DNA of 64,000 bases from JAGTVG01 sp942491935 (GCA_942491935.1 CALOCZ010000022.1:1-64000); one strand, 5' to 3'; counted from the stretch's first letter, positions 9,048-19,116 are shown. Notes: generated by a model from the letters alone, not told the origin. Numbers and translations: made by a program.

Positions 9048-9961
9048 TACAACTGGATTTCAAGTATCTCCAGGATCCTGTTTAAATCATCGACTGACAT
9101 ATAAGGGATCTTGATGTCTCCTTTTTGTCCTGCTTTTTGATGTATCTCAACCTTTGTGCCAAAATGCGATGAAAGTACAGTTTGAAGATTTTTCAGTTCG
9201 CCTGAAAGTTCAATAACACTGGTTTTGCCCTCTTCCTTTCCGGTACTGGTCTTGCTGATTTTACGTACCAGATCTTCTGTCTTTCGAACCGAAAGGTCTT
9301 CCTTAACGATCTTATGAAATACAGTTAGCTGGACGTCGATGTTCTCAATATTGACCAGGGCCCGTGCATGTCCCATACTGATCTTGTCATCTCGAATAGC
9401 ATCCTGAATATCCGGCGGTAGTTTCAGTAACCGCAGATAGTTTGTAACTGTAGTTCTTTTTTTGCCAACCCGGTCACCCAATTCTTCCTGTTTCAGATTA
9501 CATTCAGTAAGCAGTTTTTGATAACTTGTGGCAATTTCAATGGCATTCAGATTTTCCCTTTGTATGTTTTCTATCAAGGCCATTTCCAGCATTTGCTGGT
9601 CATTGGCTTCACGAACATATGCAGGAATAGAATTAAGTTTTGCTTTCTTTGACGCAATCAAACGGCGTTCGCCACTTATGAGCTGATATTCATGTTCATT
9701 GATCCGCCGAACCGTAATGGGCTGTATAATGCCCTGCGTTATAATTGAATCAGCCAGTTCTGAAAGGGCTTCTTCATCAAAATCTGTCCTTGGTTGAAAG
9801 GGATTGGATTTAATATATTTTAAGGGGATCTCATTGATAAGGGGTTGTTTGACCGAATCCGATACAAGTTTTGGTTTTGAATCAAGTACAGAGTCATCCA
9901 GCAGCGCCCCTAAACCGCGGCCTAAAGCACTTCTCTTTTTCACTGACTTTTTTTTATTCAT
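9047..9961 (-). CDS. parB: Chromosome-partitioning protein ParB
   Basis: ParB binds parS sites near the origin, spreads as a CTP-dependent clamp and works with ParA in segregation. The 304-residue protein opens with the KKRSALGRGLGALL tail that contacts ParA. It then has the ParB/Srx-type box NPFQPRTDFDEEALSELADSI and LISGERRLIASKKA (the GERR CTP/spreading motif). The central helix-turn-helix contains VGKKRTTVTNYLRLLKLP, and the C-terminus is a dimerisation domain. It is 10 bp after parA. Confidence 0.97.
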   Translation of the reverse strand: MNKKKSVKKRSALGRGLGALLDDSVLDSKPKLVSDSVKQPLINEIPLKYIKSNPFQPRTDFDEEALSELADSIITQGIIQPITVRRINEHEYQLISGERRLIASKKAKLNSIPAYVREANDQQMLEMALIENIQRENLNAIEIATSYQKLLTECNLKQEELGDRVGKKRTTVTNYLRLLKLPPDIQDAIRDDKISMGHARALVNIENIDVQLTVFHKIVKEDLSVRKTEDLVRKISKTSTGKEEGKTSVIELSGELKNLQTVLSSHFGTKVEIHQKAGQKGDIKIPYMSVDDLNRILEILEIQL

Positions 9962-9971
9962 ATTTTGTCAA

Positions 9972-10742
9972 TTACGCCAGGTCATTTTTGCCGACAATTT
10001 CCCGGGCAAGGTTTAAATAACTAATTGCTCCTTTGCTTACGGCATCATAAAACAAGGCAGGTTTCCCATAGCTGGGGGACTCACTTAGTTTAATATTTCT
10101 TGGAATAATTGTGTCAAAAACTATTTGTTTGAAATGGGTAGTAACTTCTTCCACAACCTGATTTGACAGGTTGAGCCTTACATCGTACATTGTAAGTAAT
10201 ATACCCTCGATCTCAAGGTTGGTATTTAGCCTTGACTGGATAATCTTGATGGTATTCAGCAATTTGCCCAATCCTTCAAGAGCAAAATATTCACATTGAA
10301 CAGGAATGAGCACCGAATTCGCAGCGGTCAGCGCATTAATAGTAATCAATCCCAGGGAAGGGGAACAATCTATTATAATGAAGTCGAAATCGTCTATGAT
10401 TGGGAGCAAACTATCCCTCATCTTTTCTTCCCTATGGTCAAGATTAACCATTTCAACCTCAGCTCCTACCAGGTCGATATGCGAAGGTAATACATAAAGA
10501 TAATCGATTTCGGTCGGGACAATAACATCCTTTGCCTCTACATGGCCCAACATGCATTCATATATACTATGATCCACTTCCTTGGGATTTATCCCAAGTC
10601 CGGAGGTAGAATTCGCCTGGGGATCAGCATCAACAACAAGGGTTTTGAACTCAAGTGCAGCAAAACTTGCAGATAAGTTTATTGCAGTTGTGGTTTTACC
10701 AACACCGCCCTTTTGATTAGCTATAGATATTATCTTACCCAT
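9972..10742 (-). CDS. parA: Chromosome-partitioning ATPase ParA (Soj)
   Basis: This deviant Walker ATPase drives origin segregation with ParB. The 256-residue protein has the deviant Walker A KGGVGKTTT (residues 11-19, signature Lys11), the A' motif VVDADPQANSTSG and the Walker B FIIIDCSPSLG. The length is that of a chromosomal Soj, with no N-terminal helix-turn-helix as in plasmid ParA. A -7-like TATATTTG lies at 10797-10804 upstream on the minus strand, but its nearest TTTG is too close (13 nt) for a good promoter. No parS 16-mer was seen nearby. Confidence 0.97.
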   Translation of the reverse strand: MGKIISIANQKGGVGKTTTAINLSASFAALEFKTLVVDADPQANSTSGLGINPKEVDHSIYECMLGHVEAKDVIVPTEIDYLYVLPSHIDLVGAEVEMVNLDHREEKMRDSLLPIIDDFDFIIIDCSPSLGLITINALTAANSVLIPVQCEYFALEGLGKLLNTIKIIQSRLNTNLEIEGILLTMYDVRLNLSNQVVEEVTTHFKQIVFDTIIPRNIKLSESPSYGKPALFYDAVSKGAISYLNLAREIVGKNDLA

Positions 10743-10912
10743 TCGTTGAACAATTAATCCTTGTGTTGAATTTTAGCTTAATTTAATTTTCGAATACAAA
10801 TATATAAGATTCAATTACAAAATAGTTATAAAGTAGATATGTCTGATCTAAAAAGAGTACAATTATTTCAGCGGTTTCAGGAAACAACCAGTTAAAACAT
10901 GAATCTCTGCTC

Positions 10913-12757
10913 TTATCTTCTTTTCTTTTTGTTTGGAGATGTTTCTTCTTTAGCCTTCATGGCTTCTTCCAGTTTCATCTGGAACTTTGATTTTTTCTTC
11001 GAAACATTCTTTTTTCTGTTTTCATCAAGTATCCTCTTGATCTTATCTTCATCCACGAACTTTCTTATCAAAGCTTGCTGTCCGAAAGTGACGAGGTTAG
11101 AAACAAAATAATAGAAACTTAATGCCGCCGGGAAACTATTTAATACAAACATGAATACAACAGGCATCATGTACTGCATTGATTTCATGGGTCCCTGAAC
11201 GGTTGTAACCTGGCTATTCGACCAGGTGTAAAGGATAGTTGACAAGGTCATAAGTATTGTAAACAGGCTTACGTGGTCTCCATATGCCGGAATTGTAAAT
11301 GGGAGGCTTAAGACTGAATCATAAGTAGACAGGTCATCTGCCCATAAAAATGGCTGTTGTCTTAATTCTATCGAGTTCGGAAAGAAATAAAACATAGAAA
11401 ACAGTATAGGCATCTGCAACAGAAGGGGTATACATCCACTTATAGGATTAACCCCTACCTGCCGGTATAATGTCATCTGCTCTGACTGTGCTTTCTGCAT
11501 ATCCCCGTCATGCTTTTCCTTTATGGCATCAAGTTCAGGTTTTAAAACTTTCGTTTTAGCCATTGAGATATACGACTTATAAGTAAGCGGGAAAAGCAGG
11601 ATCTTTATGAAGATAACAAGCAGTATAATTATGATCCCGTAATTTGCGATATACCTGTCGAGAAAATTAAAAGTCGGGATGATCAGGAATTTATTAACAA
11701 AGTTTACTGGTGTCCATCCCAGATAAATGTTTTTCGAAAAACCCGGGGCCACTTTCTTTAAGACCTGATAATTATTAGGGCCATAGTAATATTTATTAAT
11801 AGTACTATACCCCTCAAGTGGAATATTTGTTTTAATCAAACCGGCTTTTACAGTTGCCGTATCCAGATTTGTAGGATCTGTTACAACAGACGCGCCCAAT
11901 AAGGGCTTTCCGCCAATCAGTCCGGTGGTAAAAAATTTCTGCTTAAAGGATATCCAATCAATCGATTCATTTAAAGTTGCTTCTTCGCGATCGGAGGAGG
12001 ATTCACTTAAATCATCAAAATCACCTAAGGATGTATAATAATTTATAGTCGTTTTCATCTGGCTGGTTTTGAGATCTTTTTCGAATTTCTTCAAATTATT
12101 TGCCCATGTGAAATCGATCCTGTCATTTATTAAATGATCTTTTAATCCATCAAGAGAAATTGATTGAGTGATTGTATATGTATTTCCCGGGATTTTATAA
12201 GATTTGACAACAAATCTGTTCCTTTCATCCTTTGCTACAAATTGAATTCTAAGGGTATCTTTTCCTGATACACTTGAGGAAGTCAATTCAGAAGTATAGT
12301 AGATATGGTTTATATCAAGTGAACCTGATTGGGTTTGAATGATCTCACTGATAAAACTACTCTTTTTGTCAAGAAGAATGAGTGGCTCCTTGCCTGCTGT
12401 TTTAAATTCTTTAAGTTCAACACTGGAGACGCTTCCTCCAAGGGTAGAAAAAGTAAATATAGCTAGATCATTTTCTATAGTAACTTCTTTTTCCTCACCA
12501 GTTAAAATTCCCGCATATGGTCCTTCTGGATTATATTCAACAGTATCAGCTTGGATTCCCTGATCTGGTTCAGCCTGAAGGGCTTGTGCCTGTATTGAGG
12601 GCTGTTGCTCCGTTATGCCATCCTGTTCAACAGGGGATGTCATCTCAACAGGATTATCTATTGGTTGTTCTTCACTAGGTTTGGGAGCGAAGAAATAAAA
12701 ATAAATGAGCAATAGCCCTGATATCAGTACTAAACCCGTTACTTGGTTTTTATCCAT
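10913..12757 (-). CDS. yidC: Membrane protein insertase YidC
   Basis: YidC inserts and folds inner-membrane proteins, alone or with SecYEG. The 614-residue form has a first span (residues 6-24), a large periplasmic beta-domain (about residues 60-350) and the conserved five-span core. The core includes NFLDRYIANYGIIIILLVIFIKILLFPLTYKSY-type sequence and GCIPLLLQMPILFSMFYFFPNSIELR. The C-terminus is a basic Lys-rich tail likely to contact ribosomes. The ATG at 12757 is preferred over the TTG at 12763. pyrG ends 2 bp upstream, so the two are coupled. Confidence 0.97.
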   Translation of the reverse strand: MDKNQVTGLVLISGLLLIYFYFFAPKPSEEQPIDNPVEMTSPVEQDGITEQQPSIQAQALQAEPDQGIQADTVEYNPEGPYAGILTGEEKEVTIENDLAIFTFSTLGGSVSSVELKEFKTAGKEPLILLDKKSSFISEIIQTQSGSLDINHIYYTSELTSSSVSGKDTLRIQFVAKDERNRFVVKSYKIPGNTYTITQSISLDGLKDHLINDRIDFTWANNLKKFEKDLKTSQMKTTINYYTSLGDFDDLSESSSDREEATLNESIDWISFKQKFFTTGLIGGKPLLGASVVTDPTNLDTATVKAGLIKTNIPLEGYSTINKYYYGPNNYQVLKKVAPGFSKNIYLGWTPVNFVNKFLIIPTFNFLDRYIANYGIIIILLVIFIKILLFPLTYKSYISMAKTKVLKPELDAIKEKHDGDMQKAQSEQMTLYRQVGVNPISGCIPLLLQMPILFSMFYFFPNSIELRQQPFLWADDLSTYDSVLSLPFTIPAYGDHVSLFTILMTLSTILYTWSNSQVTTVQGPMKSMQYMMPVVFMFVLNSFPAALSFYYFVSNLVTFGQQALIRKFVDEDKIKRILDENRKKNVSKKKSKFQMKLEEAMKAKEETSPNKKKRR

Positions 12758-12759
12758 AA

Positions 12760-14403
12760 TCAAGTATTGATTAATTTGCCGTTTTCTACTTTGTCTTTCT
12801 TGTATTTCAAAGAAGCGGCTACAAATTTAACAAATAATGGATGAGGATTTAGTACTGTGCTTTTTAATTCTGGATGAAATTGTGTTCCGATATACCATGG
12901 GTGATCAGATAATTCTATAATTTCGACCAAGCTCGAATCAGGATTAATTCCTGAAAATATCATTCCATTTTCTTCAAATTGCTCAAAATACTTGTTATTA
13001 AACTCATATCTATGCCTGTGCCTTTCACTTATATTATCTTTTTTATAGATAGAATGAACCTTTGTATGAGGTGTTATTTTACAGGGATAGGCACCTAATC
13101 TCATTGTACCGCCTTTCATCGTGATGCTTTTTTGTTCTTCCATCAGGTCTATCACAGGGTCCTGAGTTTTCTCATTAACCTCTGTAGAGGCGGCATCCTT
13201 TAAGCCCAGAACGTTCTGTGCAAACTCGATCACGGCACATTGCATTCCAAGGCATATCCCGAAGAAGGGTATTTTATTTTCCCTGGCATACCGGGCAGCT
13301 TCAATTTTACCCGGGATACCCCTTTCTCCGAATCCAGGAGCAATCAGCATACCATCCAAATGTTTGAGTTTATTACCGATATCAACAGGACTCAGGAATT
13401 CTGAGCTGATCCATTCTATATTTACCTTACACTCATTTACAGCCCCCGCCTGAATAAATGATTCATTGATCGATTTATATGCATCATGCAATTCTACATA
13501 TTTGCCAATCAGGCCTATGGTGACTTCTTCCTGTGGATTTTTAAGCTTTCCTAAAAACTCTTTCCATTGATCAAGATTGGGATCTTTGAAATTATTGATA
13601 TTGAGTTTTTCCAGTACACGTTCATCGAGCTTTTCCTTACGGAGTTTGATGGGCACATCATATATGGTTTCCACATCAATGGACTCAATAACTGAATTTA
13701 TTGATACGTTACAGAATAACGCAATTTTTCTTCTGATATCGGTGGGGAGAGGGTATTCTGTCCGACATACCAGGATGTCAGGCTGAACTCCTGCCTCAAG
13801 AAGCTGCTTTACAGAATGCTGTGTGGGCTTAGTTTTCAGTTCTCCTGATGATTTCAGATAAGGCACAAGGGTCAGATGGATGGTAAGATGATTATGAGGT
13901 CCCAGGTCTTGCCTGGCTTGCCTGACAGCTTCTACAAATGGGAGAGATTCTATATCGCCTACACATCCACCAATTTCTGTAATGATCACATCATAATCAC
14001 CAGTTTCACCAAGAAGGTAAAAATTTCTTTTTATTTCATCAGTAATATGCGGGATTACCTGAACAGTTTTCCCAAGAAATTCTCCTTGTCTTTCTTTGGT
14101 GATCACATTGTGATAGATCCTGCCTGTAGTCACATTATTGGCCTGGGAGGTGTACACATTTAAAAACCGTTCATAATGTCCGAGATCGAGATCTGTTTCG
14201 GCGCCATCTTCCGTTACATAGCATTCGCCATGTTCGTAGGGATTTAATGTGCCGGGATCCACATTAATATATGGATCAAATTTTTGAATGGTGACAGAAA
14301 GGCCTCTTGCCCGCAGCAATTTTCCAAGAGAAGAAGCAACGATTCCTTTTCCAAGTGATGATGTCACTCCTCCAGTGACAAAGATGTATTTAGTGGGCCC
14401 CAT
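12760..14403 (-). CDS. pyrG: CTP synthase
   Basis: PyrG makes CTP from UTP, ATP and glutamine. The 547-residue enzyme has the N-terminal amidoligase domain starting KYIFVTGGVTSSLGKG (P-loop region) with SLGKG. Further along are LDLGHYERF and the UTP/CTP-binding KTKPTQHSVKQL. The C-terminal class I glutamine amidotransferase carries the nucleophile elbow GICLGMQ and the HPEL catalytic His/Glu. The ATG at 14403 begins MGPTKYIF and fits the family better than the TTG six bases upstream. It is the first gene of the pyrG-yidC pair. Confidence 0.98.
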   Translation of the reverse strand: MGPTKYIFVTGGVTSSLGKGIVASSLGKLLRARGLSVTIQKFDPYINVDPGTLNPYEHGECYVTEDGAETDLDLGHYERFLNVYTSQANNVTTGRIYHNVITKERQGEFLGKTVQVIPHITDEIKRNFYLLGETGDYDVIITEIGGCVGDIESLPFVEAVRQARQDLGPHNHLTIHLTLVPYLKSSGELKTKPTQHSVKQLLEAGVQPDILVCRTEYPLPTDIRRKIALFCNVSINSVIESIDVETIYDVPIKLRKEKLDERVLEKLNINNFKDPNLDQWKEFLGKLKNPQEEVTIGLIGKYVELHDAYKSINESFIQAGAVNECKVNIEWISSEFLSPVDIGNKLKHLDGMLIAPGFGERGIPGKIEAARYARENKIPFFGICLGMQCAVIEFAQNVLGLKDAASTEVNEKTQDPVIDLMEEQKSITMKGGTMRLGAYPCKITPHTKVHSIYKKDNISERHRHRYEFNNKYFEQFEENGMIFSGINPDSSLVEIIELSDHPWYIGTQFHPELKSTVLNPHPLFVKFVAASLKYKKDKVENGKLINT

Positions 14404-14616
14404 AAGCAAAAAATAGTTTAGTACCTATGGGATACAAATTTATGATTTATAATTGAATAAATTGATGAGGTCTGGTTAAAATTGCAATAATTTTTTATTA
14501 GGGCATTATTATTGATAAATTAAAAAAATAATAACCTGTTTGAGTGCATTATTGAAAAAAAATCACAAAAAATTTATTGTTAAATTTGCCAATGAAAGAT
14601 AGCGTTGCCAGAGATA

Positions 14617-16044
14617 ATGAAATATAGTTCGGTTTTAGATCAGAATCCTGTTTTCAGGGAAATAGTTCAAGTAGCGGACCAAATGGGTATGGAAACATAT
14701 GTTGTGGGGGGATTCGTGCGCGATTATTTTCTTAAAAGGAAGGATGAATATTTTGATATTGATATCGTGACTGTAGGCAGTGGCATAAAACTGGCACAAA
14801 ATGTGGCGCGCCATTTTGGTAAAGAAAAGACCCTGCATGTATTCAAAAATTTTGGAACGGCTATGTTCCGTCTTAAAAATACCGAAATTGAGTTTGTGGG
14901 GGCGCGTAAGGAATCTTATAGCCGGGATTCGAGAAAGCCAGTAGTGGAGGATGGGACACTCCAGGATGATCAGAAAAGGAGGGATTTTACCATAAATACT
15001 ATGGCATTTGGACTGAATGAAGCCAATTATGGTAATTTAATAGATCCTTTTGACGGGATGAGTGATCTGAAAAGGAAACTTATAAAAACGCCCCTTGATC
15101 CGAACATCACTTTTTCAGATGATCCACTAAGGATGATTCGAGGCATTCGCTTTGCAGCTCAGCTGAATTTTGATATTACTCCTGATACCTTCGATGCGAT
15201 CATAAAGAATGCTGAAAGGATAAAGATCGTATCTCAGGAAAGGATCATTGCTGAACTAGAAAAAATAATAATGACAGATACCCCTTCATATGGATTCAAA
15301 CTATTGTTTCATGCGGGGCTCTTAAAGTATATTTTTCCCGAGATGGTAGATCTGCAGGGGGTGGAAAAGATCAAAGGGAATGCGCATAAGGATAATTTCT
15401 ATCATACCTTGCAGGTTCTGGACAATGTTTCGAAGAGGTCGAGTGACTTATGGCTTCGATGGGCTGCAATTATGCACGACATAGCCAAACCTGCTACTAA
15501 AAGGTATGATGAAAAAGCTGGTTGGACATTTCACGGACATGAAGAGATCGGGGCACGAATGGTACCCAGGTTGTTTAGAAGGCTTAAATTACCACTTCAT
15601 GATAAAATGCGTTTTGTCCAGAAGTTGGTCAGGCTGCACCTCAGGCCGATCGCCCTTGTGAGTAGTTCCATCACTGATTCTGCTGTGCGAAGATTGGTTT
15701 TTGAAGCAGGTGATGATATAGATAAGCTCATGCAGTTGTGTAAAGCAGATATAACCTCAAAAAATCCCGATAAGGTTAGCCGTTATTTGAATAACTTTGA
15801 GAAAGTTGAAAAAAAGATCCTTGAAGTGGAGGAAAAAGATAAGCTGCGTAATTTTCAACCCCCTATAAAAGGTGAAGAAATTATGAAGATTTTCAATATA
15901 CCGCCAGGGAGGGAAGTGGGTGTCATAAAAAATGAGATTAAAGAAGCCATTCTTGATGGAAAAATAGAAAATAACCGTTCTGCCGCTGAAAAATTCATGC
16001 TGGAACTGGGAAAAGGATTAGGTTTGAAAACAGAAAGTAAATAA
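14617..16044 (+). CDS. cca: CCA-adding tRNA nucleotidyltransferase with HD domain
   Basis: This class II nucleotidyltransferase adds or repairs the 3' CCA of tRNAs. The 475-residue protein has GGFVRDYF with the metal-binding pair in FDIDIV, then RRDFTINTMAF and the template region DDPLRMIRGIRFAAQL. A C-terminal HD-type domain follows with the dyad in MHDIAKPAT and the upstream His in NAHKDNFYHTLQVLDN. The HD extension suggests phosphohydrolase activity as in some bacterial forms. The ATG at 14617 is chosen over a TTG at 14605. A -7-like TAAATTTG lies at 14581-14588. The next gene begins 4 bp after the stop. Confidence 0.95.
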   Translation: MKYSSVLDQNPVFREIVQVADQMGMETYVVGGFVRDYFLKRKDEYFDIDIVTVGSGIKLAQNVARHFGKEKTLHVFKNFGTAMFRLKNTEIEFVGARKESYSRDSRKPVVEDGTLQDDQKRRDFTINTMAFGLNEANYGNLIDPFDGMSDLKRKLIKTPLDPNITFSDDPLRMIRGIRFAAQLNFDITPDTFDAIIKNAERIKIVSQERIIAELEKIIMTDTPSYGFKLLFHAGLLKYIFPEMVDLQGVEKIKGNAHKDNFYHTLQVLDNVSKRSSDLWLRWAAIMHDIAKPATKRYDEKAGWTFHGHEEIGARMVPRLFRRLKLPLHDKMRFVQKLVRLHLRPIALVSSSITDSAVRRLVFEAGDDIDKLMQLCKADITSKNPDKVSRYLNNFEKVEKKILEVEEKDKLRNFQPPIKGEEIMKIFNIPPGREVGVIKNEIKEAILDGKIENNRSAAEKFMLELGKGLGLKTESK

Positions 16045-16048
16045 TAAA

Positions 16049-16783
16049 ATGAAAACATTGATGAAAAAAGTGATCTTAGGAATTGCCGTATGGATGTTAA
16101 TGCTGGTTATGATACAAACGGCACGAGCTCAAGATGATGCGCAAGCGCAACAACAGGTAGACATCCGCCAAACCATGGTTTACCGGATGCAAAAAGGGAT
16201 CTATCAGAGGGCTGTTAAATATAGTGACGTAAATTCAGCTATTACTGCCCTTTATAATATTTGTGTTCTGGAGCCACAGAATGATTCCATTCTTTATGCA
16301 CTGGCCTATATTTATTTCGATAATCAGAGATACTTTTCAGCTACCTTAACCCTGAATGACGTGCTCTTATTGAATCCAAATAATATACAGGCTCTTGAGA
16401 TGAGGGCTGTTTCCCTGGAACAAGTTGGTGCAATTGATAAATCTCTTGAGGATTACGAATCGCTGTATCTAAAGGCCAATAACATCAACTTCTTATATAA
16501 AATGGCCATTATACAATATCAATTGAAACGGTATAAAGAGAGTAAGACCAATATTGATATTATGTTGACCAAGACGGAGTCAGACGATATTAAAATTTAC
16601 TTCCCGGATGAAAATGAAGTTGAGCAGGAAGTTGTTTTAAGGGCCAGCCTGCACAATCTAAAGGGGCTAATAGCCAAAGAAGAGGGAAATCCAACTGAAG
16701 CTAAAAAACAATTCGGGATAGCGCTCGAAGTACAGTCGGATTTCTACCTTGCTAAAAAGAACTACGAAGAGTTATCAAACTAA
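16049..16783 (+). CDS. Exported tetratricopeptide-repeat protein
   Basis: The 244-residue protein has a signal peptide (about residues 1-28, ending ARAQ) and then TPR-like helices. Recognisable repeats include DSILYALAYIYFDNQRYFSATLTLNDVLLLNPNN and IQALEMRAVSLEQVGAIDKSLEDYESL in sequence, then LHNLKGLIAKEEGNPTEAKKQFGIAL near the C-terminus. It probably acts as a periplasmic scaffold; the partner is unknown. Its start lies 4 bp after cca, so it is likely co-transcribed. Confidence 0.82.
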   Translation: MKTLMKKVILGIAVWMLMLVMIQTARAQDDAQAQQQVDIRQTMVYRMQKGIYQRAVKYSDVNSAITALYNICVLEPQNDSILYALAYIYFDNQRYFSATLTLNDVLLLNPNNIQALEMRAVSLEQVGAIDKSLEDYESLYLKANNINFLYKMAIIQYQLKRYKESKTNIDIMLTKTESDDIKIYFPDENEVEQEVVLRASLHNLKGLIAKEEGNPTEAKKQFGIALEVQSDFYLAKKNYEELSN

Positions 16784-16911
16784 GTATACATAAAATGCAT
16801 CATCAAAAGGCATTGAGCAATTTATTGCCCCAAAAATGCCATTTTATTCATGAATTGCAACCCTTGCATTTTTTTCATGTCTTTATGGTGAGATTTAATT
16901 AAAAAACGGGA

Positions 16912-17457
16912 TTGGAACTTGCTAAACAGAATGTTTTAATTAAAGCGTGTATAAGTGGGGACAGATCTGCTCAATATGCGCTTTACAAACAATATTCAAA
17001 GGCAATGTACAATATATGTTATAGAATTACGAATGATCCGGATGATGCGAAAGATGTATTACAGGAAGCCTTTTTAAGTGCATTCAATAATTTAAGCGCT
17101 TTTAAAGGTGAATCTTCTTTTGGCGCATGGCTGAAACGAATCGTAGTTAATTCTTCCATTAATCATGTTAAGAAGAACAAAATATTGTATACTCAATTGG
17201 ATGGGCATGATATTGAACATGAAACAACTATCCAGGATCATGAAATAGTCCTTGAAATAGACCGGATTAAGGAAGCACTGCAACAACTACCAGATGGCTT
17301 TCGTACTGTATTATCACTTTATCTGTTTGAAGGGTACGATCACAGGGAAATAGCTGAGATATTGGACATCTCAGAGTCTACTTCCAAGTCTCAATATAAC
17401 AGAGCAAAGAAACGATTAAAAGAAATTTTAAAGGAAAGAGTGTATGTCAATGGATAA
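16912..17457 (+). CDS. ECF-type RNA polymerase sigma factor
   Basis: The 181-residue protein has sigma region 2 (YNICYRITNDPDDAKDVLQEAFLSAF, then FKGESSFGAWLKRIVVN) and region 4 (LPDGFRTVLSLYLFEGYDHREIAEILDISESTSKSQYNRAKKRLKEIL), with no region 1 or 3. It would direct polymerase to its own small regulon and probably to this operon. The start appears to be TTG at 16912, since no upstream in-frame ATG fits. Its last 14 bases overlap the next gene, which encodes a one-span membrane protein likely to restrain it. Confidence 0.93.
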   Translation: MELAKQNVLIKACISGDRSAQYALYKQYSKAMYNICYRITNDPDDAKDVLQEAFLSAFNNLSAFKGESSFGAWLKRIVVNSSINHVKKNKILYTQLDGHDIEHETTIQDHEIVLEIDRIKEALQQLPDGFRTVLSLYLFEGYDHREIAEILDISESTSKSQYNRAKKRLKEILKERVYVNG

Positions 17458-17992
17458 ACTGGAAAAATTCGTCAAAGAAAACAGGGCGGCATTTGACGAC
17501 AAAAGGCCACCGGAAGATGTTTGGCATAACATCAACGATCAGCTTGAAAATAGCGAATCGCCAACAATCCCTATCAGCACCTATCTGTGGCGTGCCGCAG
17601 CCATTGTGTTGTTCGCTGCTGTGGTATGGTTACTGGTGGACAGAACAGATCGAAATGATACGACGGCCCAGGCAGGTGATTTTATCAATGAAAATGAAAT
17701 AGCCTTTAATGATGTTGAAACATTTTACATCAAAGAGATAGAGACGAAACAAAATCTTATAGTTCAGTTTGTTGCTGACAACCCCGAAATGGATAGAGAT
17801 CTACTTGTAGAAATTGATCAGTTGGATTCAACTTATCAGATGTTGAAATCAGCAGCGGAAGGAGGACAAAGTGAAAAAATAATTGATGCTATGGTCCTCA
17901 ATCTTCAAATGAGAATAGATATTTTAAATCAGCAAATAGAAGTATTAGAAAAAATTAAAAGCATAAAGGAAAATGAAAACGTTAGTATTTAG
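17444..17992 (+). CDS. Probable membrane anti-sigma factor
   Basis: The 182-residue protein has a cytoplasmic N-terminus (about 45 residues, with PPEDVWHNINDQLE) and one membrane span (about residues 47-65). A predominantly helical extracytoplasmic part with coiled-coil character follows to the C-terminus. No zinc-binding anti-sigma motif (HxxxCxxC) is present, so the assignment rests on its overlap with the ECF sigma gene and its topology. It ends in a TAG stop and overlaps the following gene by 20 bp, so the three genes form a tight unit. Confidence 0.75.
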   Translation: MSMDKLEKFVKENRAAFDDKRPPEDVWHNINDQLENSESPTIPISTYLWRAAAIVLFAAVVWLLVDRTDRNDTTAQAGDFINENEIAFNDVETFYIKEIETKQNLIVQFVADNPEMDRDLLVEIDQLDSTYQMLKSAAEGGQSEKIIDAMVLNLQMRIDILNQQIEVLEKIKSIKENENVSI

Positions 17993-19034
17993 ACACCAAC
18001 TCTTATATGTGTTTGTTGCCATATTTTTTGCGAGCAGTGTCGTGGCACATGCCGATGGTGAAAAGCGTCAATCAATTAATAAGACTTATAAAGTCAGTGG
18101 TTCAACTATGATCAAGCTCTCTAATTCCTTTGGGAAGATGCATGTGGAAACCTGGGATAAAAATGAGGTAAAAGTCGATATAGAAATTATTGTTCGTGCC
18201 TCTAATGACGACCGGGCCCAGGATCTTTTAGATAAAATCGATATTCATATTGAAGATGATAATCCGTCCAGCAGTCTCTCTTTTGTAACTTCTATTGGAA
18301 ACAATAAATCTGGGAGGAATACTTCTTTTGAAATAAATTATGACGTGAGTATGCCGAAAACAAATACGCTTGATCTTAAAAATAGCTTTGGTGATGTTTA
18401 CCTTGGGGATCTGTCCGGGGATGTGGATGTAAATGTTCAATATGGGAACCTGAAAGCCGGGAGCCTCACAGGCGATTGTGATGTAAAATTGTCATTTGGA
18501 AGTGGATTCAGTGAAATCGATGCTATTAAAAAAGGAGACCTGAAGGTGAGCTATTCTAAATTAGGTGTTGAGAAAATGGGAGACATAGATGTACATAGTT
18601 CCTTTTCCACTTTTGAAGCAGAAAAAGTAGGATCCATGGATCTGATTGCAAAATATGGGGAAGTTGAGATTGAAGAAATTGATGTCCTGGAGGCTGATGT
18701 TAATTTCTCAGGATTTGAATTAGGTACCATAAATAAATCTTTAGTCCTTGACATAGATTATGGGGGATCATTGGAAATAGGAGTTAGTAAAAGTGTTAAA
18801 CTTTTGGACATAACAAGCAGCTTTGGCCCGGTAAATATCAATCTGGAATCCGGCATTAATGCCAGCATTGAAGCCAGAATGAGTTTCTGTAGTTTAAGAT
18901 ATGATGAAAATAAGATTGCGTTTAGTAAGATTATAAAAGATAACACATCCAGCCAGTATGAAGGAAAAATTGGAACCGGATCAGGAACTATTATTAAGAT
19001 CATATCGAAATACGGAAATGTTCGACTTGATTAA
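17973..19034 (+). CDS. Exported beta-rich protein, DUF4097-like
   Basis: The 353-residue protein has a signal peptide (about residues 1-27). It then has short repeating beta-strands with Asn/Ser-rich turns such as LSNSFGKMHVETWDKNEVKV, NSFGDVYLGDLSGDVDV and QYGNLKAGSLTGDCDV. This beta-helix-like pattern is that of the DUF4097/head-domain adhesin-like family, often encoded beside ECF sigma/anti-sigma pairs in Bacteroidota. It is probably periplasmic or surface-linked and may be the output or sensor of the sigma system; this is inference. Confidence 0.75.
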   Translation: MKTLVFRHQLLYVFVAIFFASSVVAHADGEKRQSINKTYKVSGSTMIKLSNSFGKMHVETWDKNEVKVDIEIIVRASNDDRAQDLLDKIDIHIEDDNPSSSLSFVTSIGNNKSGRNTSFEINYDVSMPKTNTLDLKNSFGDVYLGDLSGDVDVNVQYGNLKAGSLTGDCDVKLSFGSGFSEIDAIKKGDLKVSYSKLGVEKMGDIDVHSSFSTFEAEKVGSMDLIAKYGEVEIEEIDVLEADVNFSGFELGTINKSLVLDIDYGGSLEIGVSKSVKLLDITSSFGPVNINLESGINASIEARMSFCSLRYDENKIAFSKIIKDNTSSQYEGKIGTGSGTIIKIISKYGNVRLD

Positions 19035-19116
19035 GTGAAAAATCCTTTGTGCGAAAAAACGCGATGTATCGGTGGTAAGAATAAAAAGGTGGTATTAAAG
19101 GATCTATAATCAGTAT

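Noticed and set aside
10743..10912. parS or oriC near parA-parB
   Set aside because: No 16-bp parS-like palindrome or DnaA boxes could be recognised in the gap.
13876..14163. Plus-strand frame inside pyrG
   Set aside because: Antisense to a complete CTP synthase; no family features of its own.
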